Part shown: positions 11,369-21,961 of the stretch, piece after piece
Layout of the letters: each line of letters opens with the position of its first letter
Position numbering within the stretch: the stretch's first letter is position 1
Assembly: GCA_949987695.1 (NCBI GenBank)
Contig: OX465288.1
Coordinates: 67,923,159 to 67,987,158, forward strand
Direction: 5' to 3'
Length of the DNA stretch: 64,000 nt
Origin: Merzomyia westermanni
Lineage: Eukaryota > Arthropoda > Insecta > Diptera > Tephritidae
Made by a program: the position numbers and the translations under genes
The notes under the pieces: model-generated
The model's input: only the letters and a program-made list of their open reading frames with translations
What the model was told of the DNA's origin: nothing
Database searches by the model: none

Positions 11369-11840
11369 TGTAGTGACACTTGTAGTATAACTATAAATAT
11401 GGCATATATTGCAATTTAAAATTTTCGTACAGTAGAATCTCATTTGAATATTATTAAAATAAATGTATTTATTCGTTTTTTCTTCTTCTACTTGAAAAGT
11501 TAGCCGTCGTTTTCCTTCAAACTTATGCAACTTATCAATTTATTGCCTTGTTTTTTTCTACCTCTTATGTGAATAGTATAAGTTGAATGGCTGTTAGCCA
11601 GTTAAAGTAAAAAATCCATCAAGCCTTACATTATATTGGTTAACCTTTTCATTGTTTGAACCACTAAACTGTGATTTTATAACTTTTATGCACAATTTGT
11701 GCAAGGGGGATATTGACCCCTGTGATACCCTTTGAAACTATTTTTCAAACACGCTACTTCAATGCACTAACACTATCAAAGTCGGCGCATGCCCCTGTAA
11801 AAAAACGATGGAGTATCAGAGTACCCAATACTTATCCTCA
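11369..11840 (+). repeat. Possible 3' LTR of the degenerate gypsy element
   Basis: Starts TGTAGTGACACTTG directly after the purine tract, the expected 3' LTR position. The right edge is not defined and no partner LTR is seen. A short stretch (AAAAACGATGGAGTATCAGA) near 11801 recurs in altered form near 59975. Confidence 0.35.
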
Positions 11841-11844
11841 TTCC

Positions 11845-14042
11845 TATAAAAAAGTAAGGAAGTCTAAGGTCGGGTGGAACCGAACATTATATAGCTAGTA
11901 GTGATCTATTATGGCATACCAATTAACGCAGATCTATTTCAATACTTTTCAGTTCGTATTATAAAGCCAGCTGATGGTTTTCAATAAAACCACTTCTGTT
12001 ATGAGTTTTGAGAAGTAAATTAATTTAAAAAAAGTAAGGAAGTCTAAGTTCGGGTGGAACCGAACATTATATACCTTGTAGTGATCTATTATGTCATCCC
12101 AATTTACGAAGGTCTTTTTTAATACTTTCAGTACGTATTTGCGTTCAAATAGACAGACGGACAGACAGATAGACGTATCGAGAGATGGCTACATCGACTC
12201 AGCTGATCCTCCTGATCATTTCAGTATACGTACAAACATTTCATGTTCATGAAAGGTATGAATATCAAAAAAGATATAAAACTTCGCTTTTGCAGTGGGG
12301 TATTAACTACTTGCCCGGATATTTTACTTTTCATCCTGAATGTTTTGATATACAATAATAAATGTACATCTCGATTCGTTTATGCCGAATGAAGTAATAT
12401 ACCTTGTGTGCGTAACAAAAATAGATATAAACTAGGTATAAAAATGTGTGTCTTTTATAGGCGCCAAAGAAGTCAACCGATCTTTTTCACAATATACTCG
12501 TATATCCAAATTCCATTAATTTAGACCAAAAAAGTTTGGAGTTATGACGAATTGAAACTGGGGCGTGGCTCCGCCTACTTTTCCAAAACTATATATTGTC
12601 TATGCTGCACCCAGTAGACCCAAGTATGTATTGTGAAAATTTCATAAAGATGGGTTGAGTTCTTTGGCGCCTATGAAAGACACCCTTTTTTATATCTATT
12701 TTTGTTACGCACACAAGGTATATTACTTTATTCGGCATAAACGAATCGAGATATATATTTATTAATGTATATCAAAACGTTCAGGATGGAAAGTAAAATA
12801 TCCGGGCAAGTAGTTAATACCCCACTGCAAAAGGGAAGTTGTATATCTTTTTTGATTTTCATACCTTTCATGAACATGAAATGTTTCTACGTATGAGAAG
12901 AAAAAGAGATATTCCCATCAAAAAGGATACTCAAAAGATCAGGAGGATGAGCTGAGTCGATGTACTCATGCCCGTCTCTCGATACGTCTATCTGTTTGTC
13001 CGTCTGTCTATTTGACCGGAAATACGAACTGAAAGTATTAAAATAGACCTGCGTAAATTGGGATGACATAATAGATCACTACTAGGTATATAATGTTCGG
13101 TCCCACCCGAACTTAGACTTCCTTACTTGTTATACCTAGTAGTGCTACGCACACAAAGTATATTAACTTTAGTCGCCTAACGGCAGTACGTAACGGCATA
13201 AACGGATCGAGATAGATATTGACTTATATATATCAAAATGTTCAGGACGAAAAGAGAAATTGATTAAGCCATGTCCGTCCGTCCGTCCGTCCGTCCGTCC
13301 GTCTGTGAACACGGTAACTTGAGTAAATTTTGAGATATCTTAATGAAATTTGGTATGCAGGTTCCTTGGCACGCATCTCCGAGCGCTATTTAAAATGGGC
13401 GAAATCGGATGATAGCCACGCCCACTTTTTATATATAGAATATTTCGAAAACACAAAAAAGTGATTACTCAGTACATAATACACCTATAAGGATAAAATT
13501 TGGTGTCTGCATTGAGATAGAGGCATAAAATAAATTTTTTAAGAAATTGTTGAAAATGGGCGCGGCCCCGACCCTTTTATAGTGGACTATTCCACAAAAC
13601 TGTTTATGCCATAACTCCGCCGAAAATTGATTTATCCGAACGAAATTTGGTGATAATGTTCTATATATAAAGGTTACTGTTTGCTGTAAAAATGGGCGAA
13701 ATCGGTTAAAGTCCACGCCCAGTTTTTGAACATAGTTCTGAAAATTTTTTTTGTAAAATTTAAAAAGCGATATTTCTACAACTAAGCAAGGTATATCAAT
13801 CAGATTTTGCACACATAATATGCTTTTCAAGAAAAACTCGGCCGCAAAAACATTTTGTAATTTTTGAAGAAGTAGGCGTGGCACCGCCCACTTTTCAGCA
13901 TAAAATTTCTGCTATTTTCAAAGGCAATCGCTTACAATTCTATCTTGATATTTCAATCAAAATTGGTCAGCTTCTTCTTAGTAGTATGTATTATAGATAG
14001 TTATATATCTTTTTTGATTTTCATACCTTTCATAAACAATAA
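11845..14042. repeat. R1 repeat cluster
   Basis: Several joined R1 pieces with end motifs AAGTAAGGAAGTCTAAG at about 11850 and 12032 and CTTAGACTTCCTTACTTG near 13113-13130, GTCCGTCC runs at 13275, and multiple GGGCGTGGC boxes. Continues beyond an inserted MITE and, after a large nested insertion, at 26600. Confidence 0.8.
12032..13131. mobile_element. Foldback form of R1, about 1.1 kb
   Basis: The left end (AAGTAAGGAAGTCTAAGTTC) and the right end (GAACTTAGACTTCCTTACTT) are inverted copies. The complementarity runs inward for several hundred bases on each side, including the GTATATCAAAACGTTCAGGA block near 12340 and 12778. A middle loop of about 350 bases contains GGGGCGTGGCTCCGCC. A matching right arm lies at 29400-29727. 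Confidence 0.8.
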
Positions 14043-14616
14043 GGCCCGGTTTCACCAACTCGACTTAACTTAGTTAAGTAGCGCTTTTCACTTTTTCAGT
14101 TTCACCACCTAACTTAGCTAAGTCACAACTTAGTCAACTTGCCAGCTGACTTATTCTCGACTAAGCAGTGTTGCTGTGGTTCAAAACCTAAATGTCAGTA
14201 ATGTTGCTAATTTGTTTTGTGCAACGCCCCAGTCGGAAACTTCACCATGCTTGACTTTAACAGGGTAAGCGTAGATGCATGTGAACGCTTGTTTTCTAGC
14301 ATGCAACCATTACGAAACTATCGTTTTCAATTAAGCGCTAATTTTAGTACCTTCCAACTAAAGAGAAATGGGTGTAAGTTCAATACATTCCTTCTTGTAT
14401 GGCCATACAAGCCCTTTTCGCACTGGGGTATTGGGATGCGCAGAGTTTTCTGGTATGAAAAAATACTACTATGCATAAAACAGCTGATCGGGTTGTTGTG
14501 CTCAAAATTATTTAAGTCGCTCAGTTGGTGAAACCCAAAATTAAGTTAGTCTCGAATCTGTGCTAACTTAAGTCACGACTTGATTTTAGTCTTAGTCGCG
14601 TTGGTGAAACCGGCCC
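14043..14616. mobile_element. PIF/Harbinger-type MITE
   Basis: Flanked by TAA on both sides (14040-14042 and 14617-14619). The inverted ends begin GGCCCGGTTTCACCAAC and, reversed, GGGCCGGTTTCACCAAC, continuing with CGACTTAACTTAG-like sequence. A 3-base TWA target and GG ends fit PIF/Harbinger. It interrupts R1 sequence whose uninterrupted form is at about 28420. The single internal open frame is not conserved with anything recognised. Confidence 0.85.
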
Positions 14617-14752
14617 TAAATGTATGTAAGTATGAGAACACGAAGAGAAAAGTTCACTAAAATTATTAGCACGATGAGCGGAGTCGATTTAGCCATGCCC
14701 GTCTCTCCGTCCGTCTGTCTTTCTGTCCGTCTGTCTATTTGAACGCAAACTA

Positions 14753-14968
14753 ATGGTGGAACTACTACACGAGGGAAAAACATATAAAGTAATTAAGAAG
14801 GATCCAACACAGCAACTAATGGGGAAAAATAATGCCATAGTCAACGAGTTATCAAAACAAAACAAAATTAGTATACGGGAAAAAATACAACTGTCCAGCG
14901 TCGCAGCGGTTGCACCGAAGTTATACGGTCTGCCGAAAATACACAAGGAGTTTCTTCCTCCTATTCCT
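14753..14968 (+). CDS. PLE polyprotein, N-terminal piece
   Basis: Seventy-two codons from the first ATG of the truncated element, ending in LYGLPKIHKEFLPPIP. The LPKIHK motif opens the reverse transcriptase of Penelope-like elements (family knowledge). The frame meets TAG immediately afterwards, where a 0.67-kb insert or intron begins. It continues in phase after that. The true N-terminus was lost by 5' truncation, so this start is only the first available ATG. Confidence 0.8.
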
Positions 14969-15634
14969 TAGCTCTAGGTGCGAAACGATGGAGCCACCAG
15001 AGACAAAACTTCAAACTTCGGGAGGCAGTTCGGAGGCAGACGGCTGTGACAGCGCCAGCCGGCACTCACCATCCTAGTTTAAGTCCTTAGCTTAAGAGGA
15101 TGCGTGGTGGGAAATCTTGTGGCGGGGTAAGATGTTGCGTATCGCAAGGGGGCCGGCATGTTTAGGCGAGATGCCTAAAGTCTAAAAAAATGTGCCACCC
15201 TAATGTAACTTTTGCGCCCTTCCAATCACTAACACCAACCCACCCACCTGTGTGGGCATGCAGGCATATTCGTGTTTTATCAGCACACATATACATGCAT
15301 GGGGGTATGCATGTGTGGGTTCACCTCCCCTTAAAAACGGAGGATAATTTTCAGGTTCAACGGTTGTCCTCGATTACAAAACCGTCTACTTCTCCAGCGA
15401 CACTCGACGCAGCAACAGCATCACGGCCAACCCAGGATTTTCGACCTCATCAAAATTATTCGTAAAGGTAAACTAATTGCTTGTAATAATATTTTATATA
15501 AATATACGGCCACTTTATTATAGCGAGGATTCTCGTTTTGTTCTTATTTCTTTTATATTCAAAATCACAATTCGACCGCGGTGCTTTTGAGCCACGGCCG
15601 CTCCAGCGAAGCACCATTGTCGACTTTTGTTCAG
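14969..15634. other. Insert or intron inside the PLE reverse transcriptase
   Basis: Separates LPPIP from LRPIS within the same domain. Composition is GC-richer than the PLE, with CATGCATGGGGGTATGCATG-type and CACCCACCTGTGTGGG stretches. The right edge, CGACTTTTGTTCAG followed by CCACTAAGACC, looks like a good 3' splice site. The left edge lacks a GT at the coding break (TAGCTCTAGGTGCG). No terminal repeats or clear target duplication are seen. It could be an intron with a shifted donor or an unrelated insertion. Confidence 0.5.
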
Positions 15635-16488
15635 CCACTAAGACCAATCTCATCCTCATCGAATGTACCTTGCTACAAATTATCCAAATATATAGGAGCT
15701 ATATTGAAAAATTTAATCTCTGATGAATATAATATTAAAAATGCATTTCAATTAAAAAACATACATGCAGAAGATGACGAGATATTAGTATCGTTCGATG
15801 TAGTCTCGTTATTTACAAATATCCCAATACACCTAGCCATACAAACAATAATGAAGCAATGGCCACAGTTAGAAAAGCACACAACAATACCAAAACAACA
15901 ATTTCAGCACATTTTAGAATTCTACCTACGCGAAAACAACTATTTTACATACAATTCAAAGTTTTATCAACAAACTTACGGGATGCCCATGGGAAATCCG
16001 CTATCTCCAACCATCGCAGACATAGTTCTAGACAAAATACTTGACGACAGCATAGCTGAATTAAAGAATAAGGACATACTCGTATACATCAAATACATCA
16101 ACAAGTATGTAGATGATGTATTCGCAATCATTAAATCTAAAGACGTGGATCACATCTTAAAAATATTAAATGGACAACACACAAGCATTAATTTCACCAC
16201 GGAGACAGAAAAAGACAACAAAATAGCTTTTCTGGACGTAGAAGTAAGCAAGAAAAATAATCATCTTTTAATAAATTGGTATGCCAAACCAATCGCATCG
16301 GGACGGTTGATTAATTATCATTCGAATCATCCGTGGAAGCAAAAGATCAATACGGTAACAAGCCTAATAAGAAAGGTAGCCGTACTTAGCCATGAAGAAT
16401 TCATGAAGGAAAACAAGAACAAGTTAAAGAACATTTTATTTAAAAATAGCTATCGGCATAAACTAATAGATAAATTAATTGAAAATAC
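15635..16488 (+). CDS. PLE reverse transcriptase domain
   Basis: An RNA-templated DNA polymerase, used in target-primed copying of the element. Motifs in order are LRPISSSSNVPCYKLSKYIG, an early aspartate in SFDVVSLFTNIP, GMPMGNPLSP (near 15980), and the catalytic YVDD at 16106-16117, followed by FLDVEV and a thumb region with ASGRLINYHSNHPWK. The frame is open throughout and stops only because the LTR of element A cuts it after an asparagine codon. Reading resumes in phase 3478 bases later. Apart from insertions it shows little decay. Confidence 0.92.
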
Positions 16489-16956
16489 TGTGACGAATTC
16501 GATGATTCCTTGATTATCAATCCTGGGTGCGATCACTATAAAGTCAAATAAACACACGCACAGATATTGTAAGTAATAGCTAGTTTTATTTACTAGTAAT
16601 AAACGCAATACAAATTCCCGAGTTTGGTAACTTCGCAGTAGTTCACTATTCAACGCTTGAAAATAAACTGATCAACCTGCCTTGCTTGGTCACCGCCTTA
16701 TATAGTCCAACAGGGTGCTTGCCTACGCACCGAGAACTTTCTTGGTTGTTCGCTTTTCGTGTTCTGGAAGGGTCGGTGTTATTTATTGGCATCTCCTCTT
16801 TGCATCGTATTCGCAAACACTCGCGCCATCTCTCTTCCTCTTCCTAGTTACACGCTTGCATGCATAAGCGTAGCCATCGTTATCTCTGCTGTGTTTAACT
16901 AGTGGTGGGAGTGTTATTGAGTTAAGGATGGTACATGCTTGAGAATAATCGCCACA
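16489..16956 (-). repeat. 3' LTR of element A
   Basis: Begins TGTGACGAATTCG and ends CGCCACA as read on the plus strand, so on the element strand it is TGTGGCG...CACA. Contains TATATAAGGCGG on the element strand as a TATA-type box. Confidence 0.92.
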
Positions 16957-16970
16957 CTGCCCTCCACCTA
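16957..16970 (-). promoter_or_regulatory. Polypurine tract of element A
   Basis: Reads TAGGTGGAGGGCAG on the element strand directly before the 3' LTR, the normal plus-strand primer position. Confidence 0.75.
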
Positions 16971-17198
16971 AGTCTGATCGTCCCGATCAGAAACATTTCC
17001 CAAACCAAACGCTGCTAGACGCTCAATGGTTGGCACTGCTTTACCAAACCTCATTTCCTCCAGTGATTGAAACTCCGACATCAATCCTCTCCTGCAGAGA
17101 TTCCCACAATGCATTGCAGTGTCACATATTCCAACCATTTTGTCCGTTCTGAATCCCGAATGGATTTGTGGCTTCACTTTCGTTCCCAGTGGTACCCG
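16968..17198 (-). other. Element A tail related to the integrase C-terminus
   Basis: Out of frame with the long frame above but encoding a 69-codon stretch with IERLAAFGLGN. That is similar to LERLAAFGSG at the end of the element B integrase. It shows that both edges of a former pol gene survive around the deletion. Confidence 0.6.
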
Positions 17199-19439
17199 TC
17201 AAACATTCCTGCAACTCGTTTCTTCAGGATTCCGTTCCGTTCTCTCATGCCCATTGCACTGTTTCACATTATCCACTAAGTTGCGTTGCTTCCTCGGAAC
17301 ATGACCACCAGATGTTCGTCTTTTATCCTCAGCACACTCTGCACACTTAGTAATCCATTTCCTCACAGTTTGTTTGCAACCGATCCAATAGAACCGCCGC
17401 ATTGGCTCTTGCAGCGTTTTCTTTATTCCCATGTGCCTTCCATCTGGGCAACTATGCGACGCTTTGATAACATCTGGAATTCTTGCCTTGGGAACAACAA
17501 TAAGTGATCGATGATTCTGGCCATCTTCACTTTCCCATATCCGATGCAAACAATAAGATATTAAATTCGAACTACTCCATTGTGCCCAGTATGCTTTTGC
17601 AATACGACTCTCTGCTACCATCTCTTCTCTTCCTGCCTGTTTGTTTTCCTTTATTCCTTTCAATACACGTGCCAAATCTGGATCTTCCTCCTGGCCTTGC
17701 TGAATCTTCTTCAGGAGGCACCTGTCCATGAAAGCCAATGGTCGAGGAGCTACCCCTGCCTTACGAGGCTTCTGTTGCTCCATCTCGAAGATCACTCCCT
17801 TGGTGCTAAAGCCACTATGGTGTTCAAAGATCAGAGGAACCTCTTGCCCATTGTAAGTCATAACCCTGTTGCTTATGTTGATGTGAATGTCTCTCTCAGC
17901 CAAGAAGTCGATGCCAATGATGACTTCGTCGACAATATTCGCTACCAAGAAGTTGTGATGTGTAGCCACATTTCCAATTACAACCTTGCACATCACCTTT
18001 CCAAGGACTGGCTTGCTAATACCAGTTACTGTCCTCAACTTAGCTTTCTGCAATCGTGTCACCTTCCCGCTGACCAAGTCACTCCGAATGATGGAATGTG
18101 ATGCACCAGTATCCACAGTCAGCAAGCGCTCTTTCCCGTCCACGTAGCCTTCAACAGTAACATTACTCGCTTTCCGTTCGAGTTGTGACACAGAGATTAT
18201 GGGGCATTCATCTTGATCGTCTTCTCCAGCTTTGCGTTTACGCCCACCCGAAGTGCTTTGATTACTGGAGCCAGTGCCGCAATAACGTGCTTTTCCGCAC
18301 TTGAAACATTTGATGTCACACTCACTTTTCTTCTGTACTCCGTTCAACGCTTCCAAAATTTTGTCTACCCAAGCCGGAGTCTCCACTTCTACGCGATGAG
18401 CCTTGTATGCAGGTTTACTCAAAAGCGAGGCTGTTTCCTGCGTCAGAGAATGCGATACTGTTTCAGCGAATGTCCTTTTGGGGTTTGCATATGTGGCCCC
18501 CTTCGTCTCCACATCGCGTATACCATTTATAAAACTTTGGATTTTTACCCCCTCAGTGTACTCCACGGGTGCGTCCGCATTTGCTAGATGGGCCAACCTC
18601 TCGATGTCCGATGCAAATTCGTGCAATGTCTCATTAGCCTTCTGAAAGCGATTCTGTAGCTCTATTTGGTATATCTGCTTCCGATGTTCGCTAACATAGC
18701 GTCTCTCAACTGCACCCATCAATGCTTCATAATTATTCCGTTCACCGTCGGGGATCGTCTGTAAGATTTCGGCTGCAGAACCCTTCAATGCCACGAATAA
18801 TGCAGCAACTTTGTCTTCCATGCCCCAATTATTCACAGCTGCCGTCTTCTCAAACTGTAGCTTAAATACCTGGAAAGGAACAGAACCATCAAATGACGGG
18901 GATTTTACCTTGGGAGTATTCGCTGAAGCAGATGGACGGTTCAGTTGCAACTCCTGGATACGGCCCCTTAACGCATCTACCTCGGCCTCAATCTTGTCCT
19001 GCCGTTCTCTGAATACCTCCTGCACTTCAGTTATTTTTGCGTCCTGCATTCTTAGCTGTGATGCCATTCGTTCTTCCTGTGCCTCCAGCTGCATTGCAAT
19101 TCTCGCCATGTGTGTCTTTTGTTCTTCCAACTGAGATGCCATGTGTATCTTTTGTTCTTCCCGCTGTGTTGAAATGCTTGATGACATCTGAATCAATACA
19201 GTCAGCAACGCGTTAGTGTCCACACTTGCCACTGGATTCGGATACTCCTTTTTCTCTTCCATTTTCGTCGATGCCTCCTCCACAAGATGGAAAACATAAT
19301 CATCAACGTTGATTCCTTCCGCTTCCATTGCCTCCCGTAGTCGTGATTGTAGCTCGTATTTATTGCCTGTGGTGTTTAGTCCGCGTTGTTCCAACTCAGT
19401 TTTGAGTTGCTGAATCTTTAATTCATTCAACTTAGCCAT
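17199..19439 (-). CDS. Gag-protease-integrase-zinc-finger fusion of element A
   Basis: A single 746-codon frame. Residues 1-40 resemble a SAP motif. Residues about 85-170 form a glutamine/glutamate-rich coiled coil built of QLEEQKTHMA-type repeats, followed by the capsid-like region (about 180-400). The zinc knuckle reads CFKCGKARYC and lacks the usual histidine spacing, so it is damaged. A retropepsin with VDTGAS follows near residue 440. The frame then jumps to an integrase HHCC zinc-binding part (HSCPDGRHMG... and CAEC). Reverse transcriptase, RNase H and the DDE core are absent. Copy C has the same join, so it marks a family rather than a private deletion. Confidence 0.88.
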   Translation of the reverse strand: MAKLNELKIQQLKTELEQRGLNTTGNKYELQSRLREAMEAEGINVDDYVFHLVEEASTKMEEKKEYPNPVASVDTNALLTVLIQMSSSISTQREEQKIHMASQLEEQKTHMARIAMQLEAQEERMASQLRMQDAKITEVQEVFRERQDKIEAEVDALRGRIQELQLNRPSASANTPKVKSPSFDGSVPFQVFKLQFEKTAAVNNWGMEDKVAALFVALKGSAAEILQTIPDGERNNYEALMGAVERRYVSEHRKQIYQIELQNRFQKANETLHEFASDIERLAHLANADAPVEYTEGVKIQSFINGIRDVETKGATYANPKRTFAETVSHSLTQETASLLSKPAYKAHRVEVETPAWVDKILEALNGVQKKSECDIKCFKCGKARYCGTGSSNQSTSGGRKRKAGEDDQDECPIISVSQLERKASNVTVEGYVDGKERLLTVDTGASHSIIRSDLVSGKVTRLQKAKLRTVTGISKPVLGKVMCKVVIGNVATHHNFLVANIVDEVIIGIDFLAERDIHINISNRVMTYNGQEVPLIFEHHSGFSTKGVIFEMEQQKPRKAGVAPRPLAFMDRCLLKKIQQGQEEDPDLARVLKGIKENKQAGREEMVAESRIAKAYWAQWSSSNLISYCLHRIWESEDGQNHRSLIVVPKARIPDVIKASHSCPDGRHMGIKKTLQEPMRRFYWIGCKQTVRKWITKCAECAEDKRRTSGGHVPRKQRNLVDNVKQCNGHERTERNPEETSCRNV

Positions 19440-19484
19440 GTCCTTGCTATCCTTGCAACCACTGGTATTTATTTAACAATACCG

Positions 19485-19496
19485 CTTCTGACACCA
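19485..19496 (-). promoter_or_regulatory. Primer-binding site of element A
   Basis: TGGTGTCAGAAG on the element strand, two bases inside the 5' LTR. It complements the 3' end expected for an insect tRNA-Leu (...CTTCTGACACCA). Confidence 0.75.
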
Positions 19497-19498
19497 AT

Positions 19499-19966
19499 TG
19501 TGACGAGTTCGATGATTCCTTAATTAGCAATCCTGGGTTCGATCACTATAAAGTCAAATAAACACACGCACAGATATTGTAAGTATTAGCTAGTTTTATT
19601 TACTAGTAATAAACGCAATACAAATTCCCGAGTTTGGTAACTTCGCAGTAGGTCACTATTCAACGCTTGAAAATAAATTGATCAACCTGCCTTGCTTGGT
19701 CACCGCCTTATATAGTCCAACAGGGTGCTTGCCTACGCACCGAGAACTTTCTTGGTTGTTCGCTTTTTGTGTTCTGGAAGGGTCGGTGTTATTTATTGGC
19801 ATCTCCTCTTTGCATCGTATTCGCAAACACTTGCGCCATCTCTCTTCCTCTTCCTAGTTACACGCTTGCATGCATAAGCGTAGCCATCGTTATCTCTGCT
19901 GTGTTTAACTAGTGGTGGGAGTGTTATGGAGTTAGGGATGGTACATGCTTGAGAATAATCGCCACA
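19499..19966 (-). repeat. 5' LTR of element A
   Basis: Same length as its partner, with only scattered substitutions (for example GAGTTC for GAATTC near the edge). It holds the promoter for the element. Confidence 0.92.
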
Positions 19967-20306
19967 ATACAATCAACAAAATTCACAGAGAAGACAACAA
20001 CGCACCGACGGATATTTCTAATAACAAAAAATACATAGGCGTACCTTACATACCGGGTCTAACTAAAACTAAAGATCCGATTGAAAAAGAACAACAAAGT
20101 AACGTAGTTTATCAAATTAAATTCAATGGTCGTGATAATGAAGCGTGTGGAAAATATTATATTGGTACTACGAAACGGCAGCTGGGTACAAGAATTAACG
20201 AACATAAGAAAGATGCACAAAACAAGAAAACGTCAACAGCTCTAGCACAGCACCTGACAAAGAGCAACCACATAGCGAACTTTACCAACATCAAAATATT
20301 AGATAT
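19967..20306 (+). CDS. PLE GIY-YIG endonuclease domain
   Basis: Continues the PLE frame after element A. The segment GLTKTKDP leads to the nuclease core KYYIGTTKRQLGTRINEH at about 20151-20205, with the YIG tyrosine and the conserved arginine of the family. The domain nicks target DNA for priming (family knowledge). A cysteine/histidine pattern (ACGKYY, HLTKSNH) is also visible. The frame is cut again by the LTR of element B after KILDI and resumes at 26140 in phase. Confidence 0.9.
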
Positions 20307-20760
20307 TGTGACGAATTCGATGATTCCTTAATTATCAATCCTGGGTTCGATCACTATAAAGTCAAATAAACACACGCACAGATATTGTAACTAATAGCTA
20401 GTTTTATTTACTAGTAATAAACGCAATTCAAATTTAAGAGTTTGGTAACTTCACAGTAGTTCACTGTTAAACGCTTGAAAATAAACTGCTAAATGGACTA
20501 CTTATCTAGTCCAACAGGGTGCTTGCCTACGCACCGAGAACTTTCTGGGTTGTTCGCTTTTCGTGTTCTGGAAGGGTCGGTGTTATTTATTGGCATCTCC
20601 TCTTTGCATCGTATTCGCAAACAATCGCGCCATCTCTCTTCCTCTTCCTAGTTACACGTTTGCATGCATAAGCGTAGCCATCGTTATCTCAGTTGTGTTT
20701 AACTAGTGGTGGGAGTGTTATTGAGTTAGGGATGGTACATGCTTGAGAATAATCGCCACA
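20307..20760 (-). repeat. 3' LTR of element B
   Basis: TGTGACG...GCCACA on the plus strand. Fourteen bases shorter than its partner because a segment after AAACTG has been replaced (CTAAATGGACTACTTA). Confidence 0.92.
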
Positions 20761-21961
20761 CTGTCCTCCACCTAAGTCCGGAACCAAACGCAGCTAGCCT
20801 TTCTAAATGGACCACCTTCATCTTATTCCTTGGCCTTCCCATAGTTTGTATGCGATATACCACATCGCTGATCCGTTTTATAACTTTGTATGGGCCTTCC
20901 CAGTTACACTGTAGTTTTGGGGTCAAGCCTTTCTTACGCTGTGGGTTGTATAGCAGCACTATATCTCCTTCTATAAAACCTTCCGAATTTATTGCTTTGT
21001 CGTACCTGGCTTTCATCTTGTCGCTCATGATCCTAGTCCGTTGTCTCACAAGGTCGTGAATTTCTCTCATTTCTTCTTCCAATACGCTAGTAGATTTCCG
21101 AGCATTTACTCCTGCATCAGCGTTTATCCCAAACTTCAAGTCAGCTGGCAATCGAAGATCATTCCCGAAAATTACCTTTGCAGGAGTCTGACCAGTTGTT
21201 TCATGTACTGCAAAGCGATATGCCATTAGGAATAAGGAGATGTGAGTATCCCAATCCTTCTGGAAACTATCCACTACTTTCCTCAGGTGCTCTTCCAAAG
21301 TTCTATTGAATCGTTCCACCATGCCATCTGACTGAGGATGTAGTGCAGTTGTTCGAGTTTTCCGAATGCCCAATGTCTTGCACATTTCCTGTAACACAGC
21401 TGATTCGAAATTTCGGCCTTGGTCAGAATGTATCTCCATCGGTGCACCAAACCGAGCTACCCAATTGTTAGTAAACACTTCTGCTATTGTTTCTGCCTCT
21501 TGATTTGGAATAGGGTACACTTCTGGTCACTTGCTGAAATAGTCCACAACCACCAGTACATATTTGTTTCCGAGTTTGCTAGTAACAAATGGACCAGCTA
21601 CATCCATGGCTATCCTCTCAAATGGCGCACCTGAGTTATACTGTTTCATTTGACCATGGCTCCTTGATTTCGGTCCTTTAGCTTTGATGCATACTTCACA
21701 GTTGGCAATCCACTCCGCGACCGATTGACGGCAACCAACCCAATAGAATCTTTGCTTGACTTTCTCCAAGGTCTTGGTGACTCCAAGATGACCTCCGCTT
21801 GGACCGTTATGTAATTCATTGAGTACATCAGGGATTTCCTTCCTTGGGACGACTATCAGCTTTCGAACACATTGACCATCCTCACTCTCCCATATTCGAT
21901 GCAAACAACCGGATTCTAATTGCAAACTATTCCACTGACTTGACCCAATATGACTTGGCAA
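20726..21961 (-). pseudogene. Integrase of element B
   Basis: Inserts the DNA copy into the genome. The HHCC zinc-binding part (HNGPSGGHLG, CEVCIKAK) is followed by a D,D,E core: MDVAGPF, then HSDQGRNFES, then the MVERFNRTLEEH region. A C-terminal GPYKV segment and LERLAAFGSG close it. An in-frame TGA just after VVVDYFSK separates the first 144 codons from the remaining 264, so the product would be truncated before the second aspartate. No chromodomain was recognised. Confidence 0.9.
20761..20774 (-). promoter_or_regulatory. Polypurine tract of element B
   Basis: TAGGTGGAGGACAG on the element strand, adjoining the 3' LTR. Confidence 0.75.

Larger units (their letters stand above)
16489..19966 (-). 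mobile_element. Ty3/gypsy element A, non-autonomous, minus strand
   Basis: Two 468-base LTRs in the same orientation bound it, with ATAC duplicated at both sides (16485-16488 and 19967-19970). The primer site, polypurine tract, gag, protease and integrase zinc-binding parts are present. Reverse transcriptase, RNase H and the integrase catalytic core are deleted. LTR differences are few, so insertion is recent. It splits the PLE coding frame. Confidence 0.93.

Noticed and set aside
13465..13884. Open frame on the minus strand, similar to one at 27791-28198
   Set aside because: The similarity is due to the two R1 repeats being similar as DNA. The frame has no recognised domain, and other R1 copies break it.
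14217..14531. 104-codon frame inside the PIF/Harbinger-type MITE
   Set aside because: No transposase motifs, and the element is of non-autonomous size.
18213..19134. Several plus-strand frames of 80-173 codons across the element A gag
   Set aside because: They are antisense to a long gag-protease frame and contain no recognisable domain. The same antisense frames recur over the gag of element B.
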